NCBI GenBank assembly: GCA_937951345.1 | Contig: CALFCF010000004.1 | Coordinates: 1-64,000 of the forward strand | Source: an uncultured Granulosicoccaceae bacterium | GTDB lineage: Bacteria > Pseudomonadota > Gammaproteobacteria > Granulosicoccales > Granulosicoccaceae | Direction: 5' to 3' | DNA length: 64,000 nt | Shown here: positions 63,263-64,000 of the stretch, in pieces | How positions within the stretch are numbered: position 1 is the stretch's first letter | Layout: each line of letters opens with the position of its first letter | The notes under the pieces: model-generated | The model's database searches: none | What the model was told of the DNA's origin: nothing | Seen by the model: only the letters and a program-made list of their open reading frames with translations | Program-made: the position numbers and the translations under genes

Positions 63263-64000
63263 TTAGCTGTAAAGCTTTGGCACACCCAGCTTGGCGTGGA
63301 TCGCGTCGGCATCCGGTTCTGACATACCAAAGCCTTTAACCAGCTGATCGAGATACTGTGCTTCTTCCTGCGAGTCCAGATCAATAGCCAGCAACGACAT
63401 CAGGTACACCTGTTGTTGCATACCGGCAGGTACGCTGGCAATGAAACCCTGAACATCGAGCGGCTGCGATAGCTCATCGTTAATGAAGTCAGCATCTTCC
63501 TGCGTCATGTCGCCTACCTGCTTGAGGATTTTTTCCTGCTCAGCGGCATCGAAGTTGCCATCACTCTTGGCGGAATTCAGCATCGCGCGAATCAGGATTT
63601 TAGCCTCTTCTTCCTGTCCGGCCTGTGGCTCAGGCTCCGGTTCTCCGGTGAGTTGCGCATTTAGCATGCCGCCCAGGGAACCACCGCCACCAGCGCCGGC
63701 ACCACCACCGAGACTGTCCAACAATCCACCGAGACCACCGCTACCACCTTGCTGCGTGTCGCCGCCGAGCAAACCGCCGAGACCGCCGCCGCCACCTTGC
63801 TGGCCTTGTTGTCCCTGCCCCAGTGCACTACCGAGCATGCCGCCGAGACCGCCGCCACCTTGTTGCGCACCACCCAGCAAACCACCCAGTGCGCCACCAA
63901 CACCACCGCCCTGCTGATTGCCACCGAGGAGGCCACCCAATCCACCGGCAAGTCCGCCGCCCTGCTGGCCCTGCCCCAGCGCATTACCCAACATGCCGCC
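63263..64000 (-). CDS. DUF533 / TerB-like protein with Gly-Gln-rich N-terminus (5' end outside window)
   Basis: At least 245 residues; the reading frame is open to the window edge, so the true start is beyond it. The visible N-terminal part is a run of Gly-Leu-Leu-Gly, Gly-Met-Leu-Gly and Gln-Gln-Gly repeats. The C-terminal 110 residues are an alpha-helical DUF533 (YebE/TerB-like) domain: 'LIRAMLNSAKSDGNFDAAEQ' then 'SLLAIDLDSQEEAQYLDQL'. The family is linked by name to tellurite resistance, but its real role is unclear. ATG 63994 lies within the repeats and is unlikely to be the start. Confidence 0.85.
   Translation of the reverse strand, partial: GGMLGNALGQGQQGGGLAGGLGGLLGGNQQGGGVGGALGGLLGGAQQGGGGLGGMLGSALGQGQQGQQGGGGGLGGLLGGDTQQGGSGGLGGLLDSLGGGAGAGGGGSLGGMLNAQLTGEPEPEPQAGQEEEAKILIRAMLNSAKSDGNFDAAEQEKILKQVGDMTQEDADFINDELSQPLDVQGFIASVPAGMQQQVYLMSLLAIDLDSQEEAQYLDQLVKGFGMSEPDADAIHAKLGVPKLYS

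Noticed and set aside
63483..63917. Pro-rich plus-strand frame opposite the DUF533 gene
   Set aside because: Shadow of the Gly-rich repeats on the minus strand.

Overview
The window is a stretch of bacterial chromosome that is mostly housekeeping. It most likely comes from a marine-type gammaproteobacterium outside the enterics and pseudomonads; something near Chromatiales, Granulosicoccus or Arenicella is a guess from gene order and is not proven. The evidence is gene order plus content. The run trkA, rsmB, fmt, def, tsaP-like, dprA, tsaC, hemF, aroE matches the classic gammaproteobacterial order known from Pseudomonas, but here ntrY-ntrX and a DUF4390 gene sit between rsmB and trkA. The dusB-fis-purH, accB-accC-prmA, fabA-fabB and fxsA-groES-groEL neighbourhoods are also typical. 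A Kdo kinase and OmpA proteins indicate an outer membrane. A perfect CIRCE operator in front of groES points to HrcA control, as in some but not all gammaproteobacteria.

Layout. 1-5.4 kb: an IS30 transposase remnant, a small membrane protein, an SDR protein, then kdkA, a zinc-finger protein and ilvE (minus) and an orphan ABC ATPase (plus). 5.4-16.1 kb: one long minus-strand series, def-fmt-rsmB-DUF4390-ntrY-ntrX-trkA-trkH-TPR, with many start/stop overlaps. 16.4-25.7 kb: a mostly plus-strand series, tsaP-like, dprA, tsaC, hemF, an OmpA-like inner-membrane protein, aroE and DUF192, interrupted by a CPBP protease and an OmpA protein on minus. 25.7-34.4 kb: purH, fis, dusB, a DUF3426 protein, prmA, accC and accB, all minus. 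34.9-43.9 kb: srkA, fabA-fabB, an acyl-CoA ligase/thiolase pair behind tag, and a GGDEF/EAL protein. 44.3-50.9 kb: groES-groEL, fxsA, dsbD and an AhpD-like protein.

50.9-64 kb is the most individual part. Two inverted copies of a short mobile-element-like repeat (about 51.0 and 55.4 kb) bracket a SpeE-like gene, a lipoprotein and a ThDP enzyme. Inside them is a very strong ribosome binding site before a 16-codon ORF, followed by a chain of hairpins ending in a terminator. After a class V aminotransferase comes a cell-surface cassette: a calcium-repeat protein with a Gly-Gly-Cys/transmembrane/basic C-terminus that looks like a sorting signal, an SdrB-like protein with 16 five-residue repeats, and an OmpA protein. 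All three have long N-terminal extensions ahead of their signal-like segment. A PhnP-like metallo-hydrolase and a Gly-rich DUF533 protein cut by the right edge finish the window.

No rRNA, tRNA, CRISPR array, prophage or complete insertion sequence was recognised. The best candidates for something new are the mini-ORF/hairpin locus at 51.24-51.40 kb, the repeat pair around it, and the surface-protein cassette with its possible intramembrane sorting protease at 20.8 kb.
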